8,717 nt of DNA from contig JAEWEO010000097.1 in NCBI GenBank assembly GCA_023389295.1, positions 1-8,717 on the forward strand. The letters run 5' to 3'. This document shows, in pieces, positions 5,327 to 8,717 of the stretch. Below the pieces are notes generated by a model. The model worked only from the letters and a program-made list of their open reading frames with translations, was not told the origin of the DNA and ran no database searches. The stretch comes from Bacillota bacterium (GTDB taxonomy: Bacteria; Bacillota; Clostridia; Lachnospirales; Lachnospiraceae). Both the position numbers and the translations under genes were made by a program. Within the stretch, counting starts at the first letter, position 1. Each line of letters starts with the position of its first letter.

Positions 5327-7807
5327 ATGAAATCAATTAAAGACATAAAAGCATATTTGCTTTTAAAAGAAAGAAAAAGTCCATTTTTAATTCTGGTAGA
5401 GAAATTATATGATTATTCTTTTGATGTTCTTCCAAAAATCAATCGTCTCTTTTCTAACTATACAGGGCATGGTGTTATGCATTCGTTAAATGTTGCTAAC
5501 TACATGTTTGATATTATAGATCAGCCAGAACAATTAAGCGATTTGGAAATAGTGGTTTTAATTTATGTTGCTCTTCTACATGATATAGGTATGGCTGTTA
5601 ATGAACCTGAAATAGAAGCTATAAAAAATGATATGGATACTATGTCTAATAGAAAGTATTCGTTAGTCCATAATAAATATGACAATGAGCTTATTGCACT
5701 TCAAGAATGTATACGTCCGATACACGGAAGACGCTCATATAGACATATCATGGCTATGGACACTCAGTACTTTATCCTGCCGGGAAGTACAACTGTTTCA
5801 TTTCAAGAAGATGTCGCAAAAGTGTGTGCTGCACACAATGAAAATTTTGAATGGATAACCGCAAATATATTATACGACCAACGAAAAGGGGTGTGGGCGC
5901 TTAATTCTCAATATATAGCTATGTTGTTGCGCATAGCGGATTATTTAGATATAGATGAAGACCGAGCTCCTTACTACCTCTATCAATACCTTAGCCCTAA
6001 AGATTACGGAGATTTAGAATGGAAACAGCATTTCGTTATCGAAAATAAGGATAAGATTTGCATTGACGAAAAAACAGAAAAAAAGAATATTGAGTTTTAT
6101 GGAGAGAGCACAAATCCAGAAATACACAGAAAACTTTTAAAGTACTTCGATAATATCAATGGCGAATTAAAAAACGCTATTGATTATTCTGAAACATTTA
6201 GAGACAAAAAGTACTTATTATCATTAGGTTATACCGTTCATAATAAAATTCGCACAAAAGGGTTTGCTTTTTCGGATTTTAAATTGTCATTAGACTATAA
6301 AGCTGTTACTAACCTGTTGATGGGCGAAAATATTTATGGTGATAAAAAATATGGCTTGCGTGAACTTGTTCAAAACTCGATAGATGCCTGTATGATTATG
6401 TTGGAAGAATCAACGAAAAAATTAGAATTTAAATATAACCCTTATAAGCCTTTCATCAATATTATTCTAGACAGAGAACGTAAACAGGCAATAATATATG
6501 ATAACGGCAAGGGTATGTCAGTTGATATTCTTAAGAAATATTTCTTAAATGTCGGCGTTTCTTATTATGTATCTGATGATTATTTGTTTCAAGGTAATAA
6601 ATATTGTCCTATTGGAAATTATGGTATAGGCTTTTTAGCTTGCTTCATGCTGTCAGACACTGTTTCTGTTATTACAAAATACTATGGGGAAAACCAAACT
6701 AATAAGATTGATTTTGAAAAAAGCAGTGAATACATCTGTTTGACATTTGAAGAAACGGCAAGAAGTCAAGGGACAGAAATTGTTCTTGATTATGACAAAT
6801 TCATGAGTACTTTTGGAGATAAAGAAGCAAACGTTGAAAATTTCATAAAGCAAAATTTTGTGGATTGCTCAATTCCTATTTCGGTAGTATCTTTCAAGGA
6901 TGGGAATACAATACCGCATCAAGTTGAGCTTAAAAAAATAGGATCATTTTATCCGCAATGTATTAGGCTTGATAGCTATTTTGATGGAATGGAAGTAGCC
7001 ACCCAATTTAGCTATAAAGGCATTCAGTATCTAAGAATTTTTTCAGACATTTATGGAAGTGAAAGTTTAATTTATAGAGAAAAAGACGGGATGCTTTTAA
7101 AAGAAAAAAGCTTTTCTTCTCCGGTGATATTAAAGGAATACATTCAAGATGGTGTCATTAAGTATTTAAGGGTTCCTATCATTCCTTCTTTTGAGGAAGA
7201 TAACTTTATAAAAGCTTATGATGTACTAGACGATTTTGATGAAGCATTAGAAAAAATCGATTATGAAATCGCAAATATTATTACACATGACACGTCGTTG
7301 TATAATGATTCCGAGCTATTGAAGTACGATAATGATTATGTCGTTGATTGCTGTTCTCTTGCAGATTTCAGAAGTGAAGTTGGTCACTCTCAAGAGGTTC
7401 CTACATACGCGTATTTAGAAGAAAAGACTGTAATAGAAGGTTCTGGTGATAAGATATTACCTTATGTTGCAGATAAATATTTTGGAGGAAAGTACTCTTT
7501 TGAACGCACTGACTTTCTCTACATAAAAAATGTACTGATTTCTTCTGCACATCTCAAAATCCCATTTTTGGCTGAAGGGATTGAATTGAAAGGATTGATT
7601 ATAAATGTTGTCAGTAAAAAAATTATACCAAATGTTTCTAGAAATAATATAAGCGATGCTCAATTACAAGCTCTTTCCTATGCTGTTGGAAAAGCAATTC
7701 ATATGTGGATATGTAAAGAGGGAGATTTAGAAGCAGAGGAAAAAACATTGATGCAAGCATTTATCAATAAATGTTATGCAGACAAAAGTGAGTATTTAAA
7801 AAATTGA
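5327..7807 (+). CDS. HD domain - Hsp90-like (Bergerat fold) ATPase fusion protein
   Basis: The 826-residue protein has two clear domains. The N-terminal HD metal-dependent phosphohydrolase shows GHG-x3-H (H48, H52), LLHDIGMA with H85-D86, AAH with H170, and LRIADYLDIDEDR with D205. The second is a complete GHKL ATPase: N box LRELVQNSIDA (E346, N350), G1 box YDNGKGM (D392, G394, G396), G2 box GNYGIGF (430-436), and QGTEI (481-485). Near the C-terminus, IIPNVSRNNIS (R772) resembles the Hsp90 middle-domain segment carrying the ATPase-stimulating arginine, so the ATPase half probably resembles HtpG rather than a histidine kinase or MutL. The rest of the C-terminal half has no recognised motif. 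No signal peptide or membrane segment is seen; likely cytoplasmic. The start is set by AAAGGTG at 5312-5318. A link between nucleotide hydrolysis and a chaperone-like ATPase, possibly in stress or phage defence, is inference. Confidence 0.88.
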   Translation: MKSIKDIKAYLLLKERKSPFLILVEKLYDYSFDVLPKINRLFSNYTGHGVMHSLNVANYMFDIIDQPEQLSDLEIVVLIYVALLHDIGMAVNEPEIEAIKNDMDTMSNRKYSLVHNKYDNELIALQECIRPIHGRRSYRHIMAMDTQYFILPGSTTVSFQEDVAKVCAAHNENFEWITANILYDQRKGVWALNSQYIAMLLRIADYLDIDEDRAPYYLYQYLSPKDYGDLEWKQHFVIENKDKICIDEKTEKKNIEFYGESTNPEIHRKLLKYFDNINGELKNAIDYSETFRDKKYLLSLGYTVHNKIRTKGFAFSDFKLSLDYKAVTNLLMGENIYGDKKYGLRELVQNSIDACMIMLEESTKKLEFKYNPYKPFINIILDRERKQAIIYDNGKGMSVDILKKYFLNVGVSYYVSDDYLFQGNKYCPIGNYGIGFLACFMLSDTVSVITKYYGENQTNKIDFEKSSEYICLTFEETARSQGTEIVLDYDKFMSTFGDKEANVENFIKQNFVDCSIPISVVSFKDGNTIPHQVELKKIGSFYPQCIRLDSYFDGMEVATQFSYKGIQYLRIFSDIYGSESLIYREKDGMLLKEKSFSSPVILKEYIQDGVIKYLRVPIIPSFEEDNFIKAYDVLDDFDEALEKIDYEIANIITHDTSLYNDSELLKYDNDYVVDCCSLADFRSEVGHSQEVPTYAYLEEKTVIEGSGDKILPYVADKYFGGKYSFERTDFLYIKNVLISSAHLKIPFLAEGIELKGLIINVVSKKIIPNVSRNNISDAQLQALSYAVGKAIHMWICKEGDLEAEEKTLMQAFINKCYADKSEYLKN

Positions 7808-7813
7808 ATTTGA

Positions 7814-7847
7814 TTGATATTAAAGATACGGTAACATCAATTTTTTT
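7814..7847 (+). terminator. Intrinsic terminator after the HD-ATPase gene
   Basis: TTGATATTA (7814-7822) pairs with TAACATCAA (7832-7840) with one mismatch, around a nine-base loop, followed by seven T residues (7841-7847). It sits 6 bases after the stop codon. The stem is AT-rich, so termination may be partial. Confidence 0.65.
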
Positions 7848-7992
7848 GCACATTAAACTACCATTACATTAGATAACGTGTATTGCGTCTTTTTAGGATA
7901 AGCACAGCACATGGTAGATATCAAGGTTGTAAGTATTGGGCTAGAAATACACAAAAATGTGGAGATAAAACATAAATAAAGGAGAAGAGCAT

Positions 7993-8717
7993 ATGAAGTT
8001 ACTGTATTTATGGATAGAAAACCATAAAGATATGATTAAGAATCAATCTTTTAACATATCTAGCTCTTATCATATTGATTTTAATATAGACTTTAACAGG
8101 TTACATATATCTAAAAATAAAGAATACATAGAAAATTTCTATGGTAACAATATACTTGATATAACTGCAATAGTAGGGAGAAATGGCGTAGGAAAAACAA
8201 CAATAACAAGAGGGTTATATGATATATGTGATAGTGTTAATCCAGTAGATGATGAGAAAGAATACCCGGTTTATATTACAAAGCATATAGTGGTTTATGA
8301 AGCAGAAAGCCATCAAGAAGGCGAACCAAGTAAATTAATAATTCATTATTTTTTATCTGAGGGTCTAAGAGTTGAAATTACAGAAGACACAGTAATAGAT
8401 TTAATAAATTTAAAGGATATAAGAGGGGAAGAATTTGAGCAAGCAGAGCAACAACATGACATAACCACGGTATATTTCACAAATGCTTTTGAAATAAATA
8501 ATGTATTAGATAATCAAGGGTTTTCAGAGTTTAGTTCGCGGGGCACACATAAATCACTTGTATATACACCTATGCTTTCATTACATAGAGCATTTGTAAA
8601 ATTGAGGGAGCATTACGGATCAAAGTGAAGGTGAACTCATAATAAGTGATATAGAGCAATATGCTCAGAATATGACTAGAGATTTTAAATTATCATATGC
8701 AACAGCTCAAAGCTATA
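7993..8717 (+). pseudogene. AAA/ABC-type ATPase, N-terminal part, probably frameshifted and cut by window edge
   Basis: The start ATG 7993 follows AAAGGAGA (7978-7985) by 7 bases. The N-terminus MKLLYLWIENHKDMIKNQSF, a FYGNNILDITAIVG strand and the Walker A motif GRNGVGKTT (62-70, with K68) are typical of OLD/RecF-like AAA ATPases found in defence loci, including Septu- and retron-associated ATPases. Frame 1 stops at TGA 8626-8628 after 211 residues, far short of the family and with no Walker B, Q-loop or signature motif. The +1 frame is open from 8606 to the window end and continues with protein-like residues SEGELIISDIEQYAQNMTRD. Removing one A from the AAA run at 8622-8624 would join the two as YGSSEGEL. 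The shift may be a real mutation, a sequencing error or, less likely, recoding. If it is an error, this is an intact gene running off the edge. A terminator upstream suggests separate expression. Confidence 0.7.

Noticed and set aside
5139..5330. 63-codon frame beginning with GTG whose stop overlaps the HD-ATPase start (ATGA)
   Set aside because: No ribosome binding site precedes the GTG or internal ATGs, the peptide has no recognisable feature, and it lies in very AT-rich leader DNA. The overlap may be chance; translational coupling by a leader peptide cannot be excluded.
7846..7874. Promoter-like TTGCAC followed after 17 bases by TTAGAT before the AAA ATPase gene
   Set aside because: The -10 box matches only 3 of 6 consensus bases and the -35 box overlaps the terminator tail; too weak to annotate.

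Overview
The window reads as an accessory region from a low-GC Gram-positive bacterium, most likely a gut-type clostridium (Lachnospiraceae-like). The genes are AT-rich, nearly all lie on the plus strand, and each start is preceded by a strong AAGGAGG-type ribosome binding site. The taxon is an inference from composition and gene style. No tRNA, rRNA, CRISPR array, integrase or transposase is visible.

Region 1 (1-4427) is a tight four-gene plus-strand operon that enters from the left edge. It holds the C-terminal part of a large protein, probably a superfamily II helicase; a fused DUF262-DUF1524 protein (GmrS/GmrD, BrxU and SspE type, a nuclease of phage defence); a protein that begins with a DUF7662-like domain and continues into an uncharacterised domain; and a 225-residue protein of unknown function. 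Genes 1 and 2 overlap by ATGA, and the next gaps are 25 and 23 bases. The helicase plus GmrSD-like nuclease core makes this a good candidate antiphage operon, with the two following genes as possible accessory parts.

Region 2 (4428-5326) is an 899-base stretch with no convincing gene. Its first 270 bases are about 35-50 percent GC and full of paired elements: two tandem hairpins sharing a 17-base 5' motif, two copies of an 11-base motif framing a third stem, and a bulged hairpin. A strong intrinsic terminator follows (4774-4818). I read this as a candidate structured non-coding RNA of about 370 nt, not matched to any family I know. The rest is extremely AT-rich (down to about 10 percent GC) and contains a plausible promoter for the next gene.

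Region 3 (5327-7807) is one 826-residue protein that joins an N-terminal HD phosphohydrolase domain to a complete Bergerat-fold (GHKL, Hsp90-like) ATPase, and ends its transcription unit at an intrinsic terminator. Region 4 (7993-8717) holds the N-terminal part of an AAA/ABC-type ATPase with a clear Walker A motif. Its frame stops at 8626-8628, but the +1 frame stays open to the window edge, so it looks frameshifted.

The parts most likely to be new are the structured RNA candidate, the DUF7662 fusion and its neighbour inside a helicase/GmrSD operon, and the HD-Hsp90-like protein. Whether the RNA belongs functionally to either flanking unit cannot be decided from this sequence alone.
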